A DNA stretch of 64,000 bases from Anaerolineae bacterium (GTDB lineage Bacteria; Chloroflexota; Anaerolineae; 4572-78; J111). The notes under the pieces are model-generated. The model worked only from the letters and a program-made list of their open reading frames with translations. It had not been told where the DNA came from and ran no database searches. Each line of letters begins with the position of its first letter. Position 1 is the first letter of the stretch. Shown here in pieces: positions 42,245 to 52,900 of this stretch. The stretch is from contig JAJVIM010000012.1 in assembly GCA_022071955.1 (NCBI GenBank), positions 68,029 through 132,028 of the forward strand, read 5' to 3'. Made by a program: the position numbers and the translations under genes.

Positions 42245-42274
42245 ATTATAACGATGGTTATTGTTTATCGTCAA
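42245..42274 (-). promoter_or_regulatory. Promoter of the DUF2207 gene
   Basis: On the minus strand TTGACG (42274-42269, 5/6), 18-nt spacer, TATAAT (42250-42245, perfect). Leader about 32 nt to the ATG at 42206. Confidence 0.7.
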
Positions 42275-42317
42275 GGTGACAGCAATTCGAGCAGCAATTC
42301 TACCGCAGGGCGTTCAA

Positions 42318-42400
42318 TTATAACTGAGTTATAAATGGATTATAACTCAGTTATAAACTAATTATGACTGAGTTATAATTCCATTATGACTGAGTTATAA
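42318..42400. promoter_or_regulatory. Array of four 17-bp palindromes at exact 22-bp spacing
   Basis: Sites TTATAACTGAGTTATAA (42318-42334), TTATAACTCAGTTATAA (42340-42356), and TTATGACTGAGTTATAA twice (42362-42378 and 42384-42400). Centres at 42326, 42348, 42370 and 42392, each 22 bp apart with unrelated 5-bp spacers. Sites 3 and 4 include TATAAT, so a bound protein would cover possible -10 boxes for the MFS gene at 42570. Best read as an operator array for a dimeric regulator; the regulator is not in this window. It is the main content of the 363-nt gap, apart from a duplicated GTTTTTTAGTTTCC at about 42526-42553. Confidence 0.85.
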
Positions 42401-42569
42401 TCAAGTTTGTCGCCATCTCAAATGGCTATCCCCTGGCAGCAAGGCGCGCATTTACAGATTTTCCCCGTCAATAATTTTGCGTTTATCCAAAAGTGAGCCT
42501 AACATGAGCGGTTTGTATCTAATTGTTTTTTAGTTTCCGTTTTTTAGTTTCCAAGGAAGACACGAGTCA

Positions 42570-43889
42570 ATGCTGAGCAGTACAACCAACGACCTCAAAC
42601 TCAAAACAAATGTAACGGCAGCCCGGGTAAGATTAGCCAATTACTGGCATCTGTACCAGGATGTAGCCTGGTTTGGCATTTTATACGGCAGCACAATTTC
42701 TTTTTTGGCGGTATTTGCCACCCGGCTGGGCGCGGCTACCTGGCAAATTGGTTTTTTGGCGGCCGGCCCGGCCTTAATGAACGTTTTTTTTACCATTCCG
42801 GTTGGGCGCTGGCTGAGCAACCAGCAGTTGGGACCGGCGGTTACCAAAGCCGCTGTTCTGCACCGGGTGGGGTATTTAATCCTGGTTCCGCTGCCGCTGC
42901 TGTTGCCGGCGGCCGTGCAGGTTTGGGCTATTTTGGTGATCACGCTGATAATGGCCATCCCCGGCACCGCGCTGGCGGTGGGGTTTAACGCCGCGCTGGC
43001 CAGTACCGTACCGGAAAAAGATCGCGGGATAGTGGTTGGCCGCCGCAACGCGCTTTTGGGGGCCACAATTATGGTTTCATTTTTTGGCAGCGGCTGGCTG
43101 TTGGGTCAAATGTCGCTGGAATGGGGCTACGCAATTGTGTTTGCCATTGGCGCGCTGGGGGCCGTGATGAGCACCTTCCACCTGTGGCGATTGCGCGTTC
43201 CGGCCGCACCTCCATTTAAATATCAGCCGGTTCAGGATGAGGCGCAGCCCGGCCGAACGCTGGGGCTGGCCGGGACTGTACCCCATCGGCTGGGCGTGGC
43301 GCTGCGCCTGTGGCTGCACTGGCCGCCAAAAAAAATCTCGGTGGCCCAGATTTCCGGCCGCTACTGGAAAATGATGAGCGCCTACTTTTTGTTCCATTTT
43401 GCCCAACTGCTGCCGGGGGCGCTGTTCCCGGTATTTTGGGTGCGCGAGGCCCGGCTCACTGACGGCGAAATTAGCTGGGTTAACGCCCTGTTTTATCTGG
43501 TAATGCTGCTGACCTCGCCGCTGTTAGCGCCGCTGACCAAAAAATTGGGAAACCATCACCTGAACGTGGGCGGCGCAATTTTGCTGGGTTCCTACCCCTT
43601 GCTCACCGGGCTGGCCGCAGACATTACCCTGCTGCTGGTGGCGGCGGTTTTGGGCGGCGCGGCCTGGGCCATTTTGAGCGGAGCGCTGGTTAACCGGCTG
43701 CTGGAATTTATTCCCGCCGACCAGCGGTCGTCGCACCTGGCGCTATATAATATGTCGTTGAATCTGGCTACACTGGGGGGGATGATGCTGGGGCCGGTAC
43801 TGGCCGGCGCATTTGGGCTGCGAGAGGCGCTGCTGATCATTGCCGGCCTGCGGGTTATGAGCGGGCTGGCGCTGTCTCGCTGGGGTTGA
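42570..43889 (+). CDS. MFS-family transporter
   Basis: 439 residues; AAGGAAG about 10 nt before the ATG. Twelve probable membrane helices in two halves joined by a cytoplasmic loop (about 210-250). Conserved MFS traits: an arginine-containing loop after helix 2 (PVGRWLSN, about 85) and RGIVVGRRNALLGA (about 150). No substrate can be inferred. The C-terminal end overlaps the end of the convergent parA-like gene by 35 nt. Expression is probably governed by the palindrome array upstream. Confidence 0.87.
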   Translation: MLSSTTNDLKLKTNVTAARVRLANYWHLYQDVAWFGILYGSTISFLAVFATRLGAATWQIGFLAAGPALMNVFFTIPVGRWLSNQQLGPAVTKAAVLHRVGYLILVPLPLLLPAAVQVWAILVITLIMAIPGTALAVGFNAALASTVPEKDRGIVVGRRNALLGATIMVSFFGSGWLLGQMSLEWGYAIVFAIGALGAVMSTFHLWRLRVPAAPPFKYQPVQDEAQPGRTLGLAGTVPHRLGVALRLWLHWPPKKISVAQISGRYWKMMSAYFLFHFAQLLPGALFPVFWVREARLTDGEISWVNALFYLVMLLTSPLLAPLTKKLGNHHLNVGGAILLGSYPLLTGLAADITLLLVAAVLGGAAWAILSGALVNRLLEFIPADQRSSHLALYNMSLNLATLGGMMLGPVLAGAFGLREALLIIAGLRVMSGLALSRWG

Positions 43890-44625
43890 TGTGGTTCTGG
43901 ATTTCCTGCCACAATTGCCGGTAGTAGTCGGCGGCCGGTGAGTTGGGCGCAAAGGCCGCTACCGGCTCGCGCTGCGCGCTCATCTGCTCCACCACCGGCA
44001 GGTAGGGTACCGGATGGCGCAGCAACCCGGCAAACTGGCGGTAGGCTGCGGCAGCGGTGCGCTTTTGCCACCTGTCCCGCAAATCGACCATCGAGAAGAA
44101 GGGCAGCACCCGCGCCGGATCAAAATCGCGCTGGTCAAGAAAATCCAGCAACTGCTCCAACGTGCGGACGGCCAGCGTGGTGGGCGTTACCGGCACAACC
44201 AGATAGGCGGCCGCGTTAAAAATATTTTCGGCCAGAATGTTGATGGTTGGCGGGCAATCCAAAAAAACAAGATCATAGCCGGTGGTCAGCGATGCCAGCG
44301 CTTTGTGCAGTTGAAAGCGCGGCCGGCTGAGTTTGTCAAAATTGATGTCCAAATTGCGGTGCGTAAAATCGGCCGGCAGCAAATCCAGGTTGTCGTAATC
44401 GGTGCCTTTGATGCTGCGCTCGATGGGATCGCCGGTTTGCACCAGGCCGCGCGCCTTTTTTTTGAGTTTGGGTTTTACCCGAAAGAAAAACGTAGTGGCG
44501 CTTTGCGGATCGAGATCACAAATGAGGGTGCTGGCGCCGCCCTGCGCCGCCAAATAGGCCAGATTGACCGCCGTAGTAGTTTTGCCCACCCCGCCCTTGT
44601 TGCTGTAAACCGCCAGCGTGATCAT
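43855..44625 (-). CDS. ParA/MinD-family ATPase
   Basis: 256 residues. Deviant Walker A KGGVGKTT (residues 9-16, signature Lys 10), switch I CDLDPQSATTFF and Walker B LVFLDCPPTINIL (about 117) are all intact. Such ATPases bind DNA or membrane non-specifically in the ATP dimer form and move cargo. No parB or parS-like palindromes are present. Instead its ATG overlaps the stop of a CYTH/CHAD gene (ATGA), so the two products are made together and the CHAD protein is the likely cargo or cargo adaptor (inference). The 3' end overlaps the convergent MFS gene. Confidence 0.9.
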   Translation of the reverse strand: MITLAVYSNKGGVGKTTTAVNLAYLAAQGGASTLICDLDPQSATTFFFRVKPKLKKKARGLVQTGDPIERSIKGTDYDNLDLLPADFTHRNLDINFDKLSRPRFQLHKALASLTTGYDLVFLDCPPTINILAENIFNAAAYLVVPVTPTTLAVRTLEQLLDFLDQRDFDPARVLPFFSMVDLRDRWQKRTAAAAYRQFAGLLRHPVPYLPVVEQMSAQREPVAAFAPNSPAADYYRQLWQEIQNHINPSETAPARS

Positions 44626-46181
44626 CCCGTTCCCCCGTCTGGCGCTGCGGCCAACAGCGATTTGAACAGCTTTTTGTTTTCTGCCGAGGCAAAGCCGGTG
44701 AATGTTTTGGCAAACTCGCTTTTAACCTGAGCGCGTTTCTGGTCCAGCGTGGCCACCAGCCCGCCGATGGCCAGCAGCGTGTGGCGCGAGCGGGCGTCGG
44801 CGGCGGGTAACTCATCGGCCAGATGGAGCAGGTAGGCCTCCTGCACGCACAGATCGTTAAAATCACCCAGGTTGTCCTGCAACTTTTTGAGCTGTTTCAC
44901 CAGCGCGCCAATGGTATCGGCCGGGAAGAGGCTGGCAAAAAACTCCAGCAAATAACGCAGCTTTTTGCACTCAATCCGCAGGGCGTGGAGTTGTTCGTCC
45001 TGCGTATTTTTTAGAATTTTCCGGCCAAAACGGGTAACGCGACGGTAGCGCTTTTTCAATCTGCGCCGGGCCAGATCGATGACCGGTTGGCCGGCGTGGG
45101 GCGCTTCAGCCGCCTCGTTGCCCGGCTGGTCAAGAAAAACCTGCCAGTCGTGCAGGGTTTGGGCGTAGGTTTCGCTGTTGAGCAGATCAACCACCCGGGC
45201 CAGCGCCGCCGCCCGCTTTTCCCGCAGGTAGTCAAACAGCGGGGTAATGTCTTCACGCAGCATCTCCGGCAGCATAGCCCGATAGTGCGCCGCATCCAGC
45301 AAATAAACATCCAGATCGCGCAGATCATTGGTGGTGCGGGCAATATCGCCAAACTCCCGCCGGAACCGGTCCGATGCGTCAGCCGGGAGTACGCCTTTTA
45401 ACTGCGACAACACCGCTCGCGTGCGCCGGATGGCTACCCGAAAATCGTGCAGAAATTCGGTATCGATGTCCTGCTTTATCCCCGCCTCGTTCTGCCGGAT
45501 GACCGGCAGCACATGCCCCAAAATGGCTTTGGCCGCCTCGTCTGAGCGCGCGGCTGACGGAAGCTGCACATCCAGCCGGGTGGAATAGTCGCCCGGCGTT
45601 TGGCCGGCCTGCTCCAACGCCAGCAACAGCATATCCGGCTGCTCAACGGCCTCCAGCCCAAGATCGGGCAGCGCCGCCGCCAGCTTTTCGGCCGGGCCGG
45701 GATAGCCCCGCACCGGCAGCAGCCACAGCTGCGGCCACGAGCCGTTGTCATTGGGTTGTTCCGGCCGGAACAGCTTTTCAAAGGCCAGCCGCACCACCGT
45801 TTTTTGATCCCGATTTAAAATGGCAAACACCTCTGTTTGCACCTGCACACTGGCCCGCGGCAGTAGCGCCCGCATTTCTATTACCGGCGCCAGCAGCAAC
45901 TTGAGCGGCCCAGGGGGCAGATCGGCGGCAAATTTGGGCGCGGGCAGGCCGGCCTGCTGATGAATAATTTGGTGGCTGTTGAGTTTGCGCAGGCAAAGCG
46001 CATCATCGCGGCAGTAAGCTACCAGCGATTTGTGGTACAGCCGCCAGTCAAAGGTGTCAATAAAAGTCAGCCGCCGGGTCATAGTTTTGGGGGTTGACAC
46101 CAAAAATTCCTGGCTCAAATCAGAGATAAGCTGGGTTGGGGTGACGCTGCTGGGCAAATAGAACGATTGCGGACCAGACAT
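44622..46181 (-). CDS. CYTH-like plus CHAD domain protein
   Basis: 519 residues from the ATG at 46181 (GAGGAG 4 nt upstream); the frame is open 30 codons further but without support. N-terminal half (1-210) looks like a degenerate CYTH/triphosphate tunnel domain (RRLTFIDTFDWRLYHKSL). The C-terminal half (about 230-500) is CHAD, with the conserved basic helices LHDFRVAIRRTRAVL and LHALRIECKKLRYLL. CHAD binds polyphosphate and targets proteins to polyphosphate granules. The ParA-like gene follows with a 4-nt overlap. Confidence 0.88.
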   Translation of the reverse strand: MSGPQSFYLPSSVTPTQLISDLSQEFLVSTPKTMTRRLTFIDTFDWRLYHKSLVAYCRDDALCLRKLNSHQIIHQQAGLPAPKFAADLPPGPLKLLLAPVIEMRALLPRASVQVQTEVFAILNRDQKTVVRLAFEKLFRPEQPNDNGSWPQLWLLPVRGYPGPAEKLAAALPDLGLEAVEQPDMLLLALEQAGQTPGDYSTRLDVQLPSAARSDEAAKAILGHVLPVIRQNEAGIKQDIDTEFLHDFRVAIRRTRAVLSQLKGVLPADASDRFRREFGDIARTTNDLRDLDVYLLDAAHYRAMLPEMLREDITPLFDYLREKRAAALARVVDLLNSETYAQTLHDWQVFLDQPGNEAAEAPHAGQPVIDLARRRLKKRYRRVTRFGRKILKNTQDEQLHALRIECKKLRYLLEFFASLFPADTIGALVKQLKKLQDNLGDFNDLCVQEAYLLHLADELPAADARSRHTLLAIGGLVATLDQKRAQVKSEFAKTFTGFASAENKKLFKSLLAAAPDGGTG

Positions 46182-46242
46182 ATTGCTCCTCGTCTCGGTT
46201 GACAGCCCGGCGCGGGCGGGTGGCAGGAGTTGGCCTGGTTGG

Positions 46243-46271
46243 ATTATAGGGGGATTTAACTTTGGCGGCAA
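46243..46271 (-). promoter_or_regulatory. Promoter of the CHAD-ParA operon
   Basis: On the minus strand TTGCCG (46271-46266, 4/6), 17-nt spacer, TATAAT (46248-46243). Leader about 55 nt. A plus-strand TACAAT at 46298-46303 probably serves the uridine kinase gene in the opposite direction. Confidence 0.55.
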
Positions 46272-46336
46272 ACTTGGCGGCAGCCGTGCCGCCGTGCTAC
46301 AATGGGCCTCAAACTCAGAGGAATAATCAACTGATT

Positions 46337-46963
46337 ATGCGAAAAAACATTATTATCGGCGTGGCCGGCGGGACGGCATCGGGCAAAACCACCGTCTCCC
46401 AAAAAATCCTGGAAACGGTGGGAGCCAATAACCTGGCCTATCTTGAGCACGATTCGTACTACCGGGATTTGAGCCATTTGCCGTGGGAAAAGCGGCAGGA
46501 GTTTAATTTTGACCACCCCGACTCGCTGGAAAACGAGCTGTTGATCAGCCACCTGAAAAGCCTGCTGCAAGGCCAGCCGGTACAGGTACCGGTGTATGAT
46601 TTTGCCCAGTACATCCGCACCGATGATCTGCGGCTGGTGGAACCGCGCCGGGTGATTTTGGTGGAAGGGATTTTGATTTTTGTCGATCAGGCGCTGCGCG
46701 AACTGATGGACATAAAAATATTTGTCGATACACCGGCCGATTTGCGCTTTATCCGCCGGCTCAGACGCGACGTGCTGGAACGCGGCCGCACGGTGAACCA
46801 CGTCATCGAGCAATATTTAGACACAGTGCGGCCCATGCACCTGGAATTTGTGGAACCCAGCAAACGCTACGCCGATGTGGTGCTATCCTACCCGGAAGTG
46901 ACCAAGGTGATGGATTTTATCAAAACAATGGCCGAACTGACCCGGCTGGACGACATCAGTTGA
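46337..46963 (+). CDS. udk: Uridine kinase
   Basis: 208 residues from the ATG at 46337; the frame is open upstream but only this start gives the family N-terminus MRKNIIIGVAGG. P-loop GGTASGKTT (10-18), the DHPDSLENELL segment (about 63-73), PVYDFAQYIRT (about 90) and RFIRRLRRD (about 137) are all Udk signatures. It phosphorylates uridine and cytidine in pyrimidine salvage. Single gene, divergent from the CHAD operon, and it ends 5 nt from the convergent giant gene with no visible terminator. Confidence 0.93.
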   Translation: MRKNIIIGVAGGTASGKTTVSQKILETVGANNLAYLEHDSYYRDLSHLPWEKRQEFNFDHPDSLENELLISHLKSLLQGQPVQVPVYDFAQYIRTDDLRLVEPRRVILVEGILIFVDQALRELMDIKIFVDTPADLRFIRRLRRDVLERGRTVNHVIEQYLDTVRPMHLEFVEPSKRYADVVLSYPEVTKVMDFIKTMAELTRLDDIS

Positions 46964-46968
46964 CTCGC

Positions 46969-49900
46969 CTATTTTGCCGGCTCTTTGACAACGACCGGCA
47001 AAAATAGCTGGTTGGGCCGCTCGGCCTCTTTGGCCAGTATGTGAGCGGTGTGTTTGAGCAGAATAGGCAGGAACACGCGTCCGTTGCCGGCCAGAGGGGT
47101 TGAGATTGACGAACTGCCCAGCGCGTTGTATTCCACCACAAGTGTGGCTTCATTCCCATTGCCGGCGGCTCTATCCCAGATGGTAGACGTTCCGCTGGCC
47201 CCCGTACCGTTCAGAATTACCCCATAGTTGGTGTACGTTCCGCTTACCCAACCCTGCACCAAAGCGGTCAGGCTGATCACCTGCTGCCCGCTCACATCCG
47301 GGCTGTAACTGCCCCACACCATACCGGAGTCGTAATCGCCGCCGGGCGTGGCCCAGGGCGTATTCCAAGTGACACTCGATTCCACCCAATCGGTGATAAC
47401 CCGATAAATGTTAATGGTGTGGCCGGTTTGGGTATTATTGACCGTAACAACCAGACTGGCGCTGATGACCGTGCTGGTGGTCGGGACGCCGGTCAGATCA
47501 AATTTTAGCAGCGCTCTCATTCGGCCGCCGCCCTGCGGGTCAATTTGCATTTCTGTGTCACCGGCAAAGTTACTGGTGGGGTTGTTGTAGTCAATCCAGC
47601 TATCGCCGCTGGTGGTCAGCGTTAGCCCCGCCGTATCATCATCAATGATCGTGCCCTCGGCCGTGCCAACGTTGATCACCGCGTTGACCGGCGCCGACAG
47701 AACGACTACAAATGTTTCATCGGCCTCATCAACCGTATCGCCGTTAATAACCACGGTAAAGGTTTGCACCAGCGTGCCCGCCGGGAAATTGAGCGTGCCG
47801 CTGGCGGCCAGGTAATCGCTGCCGGCGGTAGTGGTGTTATCGACGGTGGTGTAATTGACGGACACCGGATTGGGGCTGGCCGAAGACAGCGTAACGGTAA
47901 AAACAGCGTTGGTGGTGCCGCTGTCGCCTTCGATGACCGTAGTGGTCAACACCGAAATCCCCGGCAGCGTTGGCGTAATGGTGACACTGGCCGCGTTATT
48001 GGCCGGCGTCAGATCGCTCTGCGGGGCGGTGATGACGGCGCTGTTGATAATTGGCGCGCCCGAGGTTGACGGCGTCACCCGGGCGGTAATGGTTAATCTG
48101 GCGCTGCCGCCGGCCGGCAGGCCGCCAATAGCCCACACACCGCTGCCGGTCTGGTAGCTGCCCTGCGTGGTAGCCGATGACACGTAAGTAACGCTCAGCG
48201 GCAGGGTATCGGTGACAACAGTGGTGGTAGCGGCAAACGGCCCATTATTTACGGCGGTCAGTGTGTAGGTAATCACATCATCGACAATGGGGCTGGCCGT
48301 GTTGACTGTTTTGCTCAGACCCAGATCGGCGCCGGCCGGCACATAATAAACGCGCAGCGTTGGCCGCTCGGCCGGTACGGTGTGGTCGAGGCTTCTAAAG
48401 GTGATAGTTTCGGTTTTGTCGGTGGTGGTAGCGCGCAGCAAAAAGCCGTAATTCGCCGCCGCGCCATCCAGCCAGCTTTGAACCAAACTGGTAACCGGGA
48501 TAATCTGGTGAATATTATTGGTGCTGCCGGTGGGGAAACTGGCCACCACGGTTGGATCAAAATCGCCGCCGGGCGTGGCCCAGGGTATGCCGGCCGTGCG
48601 TTCATTCCAGGTTACCTCCAACTGAGTCCAGTCGGCCAGCGCCCGATGGATTTTGACCGTTTGGCTATCGCGGCCGTCGGTCTGGAACAGGTCCAACGTG
48701 GCGCTGATGATTCGGCTGCCGGGCGGAATGCTGCCGAGATCAAACCAGATCAGACTGTTTCTTTCGGCAAACTCCTTGGGCCGCACGTTAAGGCTGGTAT
48801 CCGCGCCTTTGTTCTGGTTGGGGCTATCGCGCTGAATCCAGGAGTCTTTTTGGGCGGTCAATTGCACCAGTTGGGCCGCGGGCAGGTTGTCGTCGTCAAG
48901 AATAGTGCCCATCCCCTGCCCATCGGCGATGGTTGCGCCGGAGGGATTGGACAGATTGACAAAGAAGGTTTCGTCAACTTCCGGCTGTACATCGCTGTTG
49001 ACCGTAACGGTGAGGGTGCGTGTTTGCACACCGGGCGGAAAAACCAGGCCGGTGGTTGGCACGTTCACAAAATCGACGCCGCCGGTTGCGCTGCCGCTGG
49101 CCGTGGCGTAATCCACATTTATTGCCACCGCACTGGTAACCGACAGCGTTACCGTAAATATAGCATCTACCGTGCCGCTGTTGCCTTCGGTAACGGTTGC
49201 ATCGCTAATGGAGAGGGCCGGATTCAGGCTGTATCGCATGCACAACTGCGGCCGGTCGCTGGCGGTGGCGGTTTGGTTGCTGCGGAAGCGGGTTGAGCCG
49301 CTCGGGCCAGTAGCGCGCAACAGCAGCCCGTAATTAGTGCCGCTCACCCAACTGGCCGCAGCGCTGGTTACGTCAATTTGCCGCAAGCCGACCTGCGGTG
49401 CAAAACTGGCCACCACAGTTGGATCAAAATCACCGCCGGGTGTGGTCCACGGCACACTGTCGATGCGGTTAAGCCAGGTGGCCTGGATTTCGTCCCAACT
49501 GTTGGTGAGTTGATGCACTGTTACCGTTTGGCCGCTGACGGCGCGGTCTTCGTACAGAGACAGCGTAGCAGACAGCACCGTGCTGCCGGTGGGGATGGGG
49601 TTCAAATTAAAAACGATCAGACTCCGCCGCTCATCGGCGGGGTCCGGGTCAACCTCAAAGGTAGCGTCGGTGCCGTAATTTTTGGTTGATTCGTTACTTT
49701 TGCCACGGAAAAAGGTATCCTTTACCGGGTTGAAACATTGGACGAGCAGCGCCGGATCGTTGTCATCATTGATAATTGTACCGGCGGCGTGGTCATTAAT
49801 CAGGCCGGCGTTGATCGGATTGGAAAGCGTAACCAGAAATACTTCATCGGCTTCTTCCTGCGTATCACCGTTGACCTGAACCGTTACTGTTTGCACGGTG

Positions 49901-52900
49901 GTGCCGGGCGGAAAATTGAGCGTGCCGCTGATGGGGTTGTAATCGTTGTTGGCCAGGGTAGCGGTGCCATCGGCGGTGGCGTAGTTCACGGCAACGGGCT
50001 GGCTGCTGGCCGATGACAGAGTAACGGTGAACACAGCCGCAACCGGGCCGCTGTCGCCCTCGGTGACGGTTACGGGGTTGATTGAAAGGCCGTACTGCGA
50101 GGTTGAGCTGGCAGAGCCGCTGTTGTTGGCCGGGAACAGGTCTGGTTCGCTGGCAGCAGCGGTAGCCGTATTGACCACCGTCGCGGCGATTGCCGGCGTA
50201 ACGACAATGGTTACCACGGCCGGGCCGCGATTGAGCACCACATTATCCAGCCCCTCTGTATCGACCAGGGTGATATATTCACCCCGAATGCGCAGGTCGG
50301 TCAGGTTTGAGAGCACGCTCAACAACTCGGCCGAGGTGGGCGGCTGGCCATCGGCTTTGTCAACCCAGTTGGCGGGCGCTAATGGAATACGGTAGTGCGT
50401 CCAGGTAGAGGCGGGTGTGGCTACATTCGCCGCCAGAGTCAGCCCGCCGCCGGTCATCACTACGCCATCCAGCGGGAACCCCAACCCCAGACCGGCGATC
50501 AGCCGCAAATCAAACTCCAGCGAACCGAGATAGGCCGCTGCCTGATTACCCCGGAATTTAGCCGGAGCCACAAAATACCAGCCCGTGGTGATCAGCCCAT
50601 CCACCGCGTAAATGTAACCGCCCGGGTTGCCGCCCGTTCCCGAATACGAGGGGATGGGGTTGCCTACGGCATCAACGGTTGTGGCCCAGCCATCGTTGTT
50701 GGTATCAAAGGTACTGCTGGCCAGAGGAGTAGAAATAAGCGGCAGGCTGCCCAAATTGCAGGTGACAACGCCGGCCGACTCGCTGCAACTGCCCTGGCTG
50801 GCCGTAACCGAACCAAAATTGACCCCTGCCGGCAGGGTATCGGTGACCAGCACATTGGTGGCGGTGACCGGTCCGGTATTGGTAATCAACAGGGTGTAAG
50901 TAAGCGGCTGGCCCACAATGACCGGCTCGGGCTGGGCAGTTTTGCTGAGCTGCACGTCGGCCGGAATGTTGGCGCTGGTGGTAATGGTAGCGCTGTTGGC
51001 GGCCGGACCGGGGTCGGCAGTGGTGCCGGTCAGCGCCGCCGTGTTGGTCAGCACGCCGACAAAACCGGGGTCAACCGATACCGTCAGAGTCAATATCCGG
51101 CTTGCTCCGCTGGCCAGGCTACCCAGCGGGTAGGTGTAAACCCGGTTAGCCGAAACAGTCTGCCAGGCCACCGAACCGCCGCTAAAGGTTACGCTCAACG
51201 GCAGAGTTTCGGTAACCACCACGCCATTCGCCGCCGACGGCCCGTTGTTGGTAATAACCAGGGTGTAGGTGAGCGGCTGGCCGGCAATGGCCGGTGCAGG
51301 GCTGCCCGATTTGGAAATGGCCAGGTCGGCCCGGGTGACGACGGTACTCACCGCCGTTGCGCTGTTGTTACCCGTCAGCGGGTCAGCCGCGCCGCCGGTC
51401 ACTACGGCCGTGTTGGTAATTGGCCCGCCGGCCAGGGCGCTGTCAACCGTGGCGCTCAAAATGATGGTTTGGCTGCTGCCAACCGGTGCGGCCCCCAGAT
51501 TCCAGCTCACCGTTTGCCCGGCCAGGCCGGTCGGCGAGGGTGTTGCGCCCACCAGCGTCAGGCTCAGCGGCAGCGTGTCGGTCAGCGCCACTCCCGGCGC
51601 GTCGCTCGGCCCGGCGTTGGTCAGCGTCAGCGTGTAAGTGATGATCTCGCCCGCCACCACCGGCTCCGGTGCGGCACTCTTGCTGATCAGCAGATCGGCT
51701 TCAACCGCCACAGTGGTAGTGACGGCGGCGGTATTGTTGCCGCTGGCCACATCTGTCTCGGTACCGCTCACCACAGCGGTATTGGCCAGGCTGCCGCTTA
51801 CACCGCTGCCAACGGTAACCACCACCGTGCGGCTGATGCTGCTGCCCATCGGCACAGCCCCCAGCGTACAGGTTACCACCCCGCTTGACTGGCCGCACCC
51901 CGCCGCCGATGCAACGGTTACCCCCGCCGGCAGAGTATCGCTGATCACCACCCCATTGGCCGTAGATGGCCCGCCATTGGTGATGGTTAGCGTGTAAGTC
52001 AACAAGTTGCCCGCCACCACCGGCTCCGGCGACGCCGCCTTTTGCAGCGCCAGATCAATCGCAGCAACGACCGCCGTCACGGCGCTGGCGCTGTTGCCGG
52101 CCGGGTTGGGGTCGGGAGTGGCGCTGGTTACACTTACCGTGTTGGTCAACAGCCCACGATACGCGCTGTCAACCGTGGCGCTCAAAATAACGGTTTGACT
52201 GCTGCCGGCCGGCGCGGTTCCCAGATTCCAACTTACCGTTTGCCCGGCCTGGCCGGTCGGCGAGGGCGTCGCGCCCACCAGCGTCAAACTCAGCGGCAGC
52301 GTGTCGGTCAGCGCCACTCCCGGCGCGTCGCTCGGCCCGGCGTTGGTGATCGTCAGCGTGTAGGTGATGACTTCGCCCGCCGCCACCGGCTCCGGTGCGG
52401 CACTCTTGCTGATCTGCAGATCGGCTTCAACCGCCACAGTAGTGGTGACGGCGGCAGTATTGTTGCCCGTCAACGGGTCAGCCGTGCCGCCGGTCACTAC
52501 GGCCGTGTTGGTAATTGGCCCGCCGGCCAGGGCGCTGTCAACCGTGGCGCTCAAAATGATGGTTTGACTGCTGCCAACCGGTGCGGCCCCCAGATTCCAG
52601 CTCACCGTTTGTCCGGCCTGGCCGGTCGGCGAGGGTGTTGCGCCCACCAGCGTCAGGCTCAGCGGCAGCGTATCGGTCACTACCACTCCCGGCGCGTCGC
52701 TCGGCCCGGCGTTGGTGATCGTCAGCGTGTAAGTGATGATCTCGCCCGCCACTACCGGATCCGGCATTGCACTTTTGCTGATCTGCAAATCGGCTTCAAC
52801 CGCCACGGTAGTGGTGACGGCGGCAGTATTGTTGGCCGCCAGTGGATCAGCCGCGCCGCCGGTCACTACGGCCGTGTTGGTGATTGGCCCGCCGGCCAGG

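Noticed and set aside
42318-42400. Replication-origin iterons
   Set aside because: Regular spacing would fit, but there is no replication initiator gene, DnaA-box cluster or AT-rich unwinding region beside it, and the sites overlap -10-like boxes in a divergent promoter region.
43855-44625. Chromosomal or plasmid partition parAB locus
   Set aside because: No parB follows, no parS-like sites were seen, and the coupled gene is CHAD; a partition role is therefore not supported.
50395-51888. Long plus-strand open frames (497 and 597 codons, also 52042-53835) antisense to the giant gene
   Set aside because: They are shadows: the repeated DUF11 DNA is GC-rich and in phase, so the opposite strand stays open. 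Their translations are Arg/Gly/His-rich, repeat with the same 369-bp period and have no RBS.
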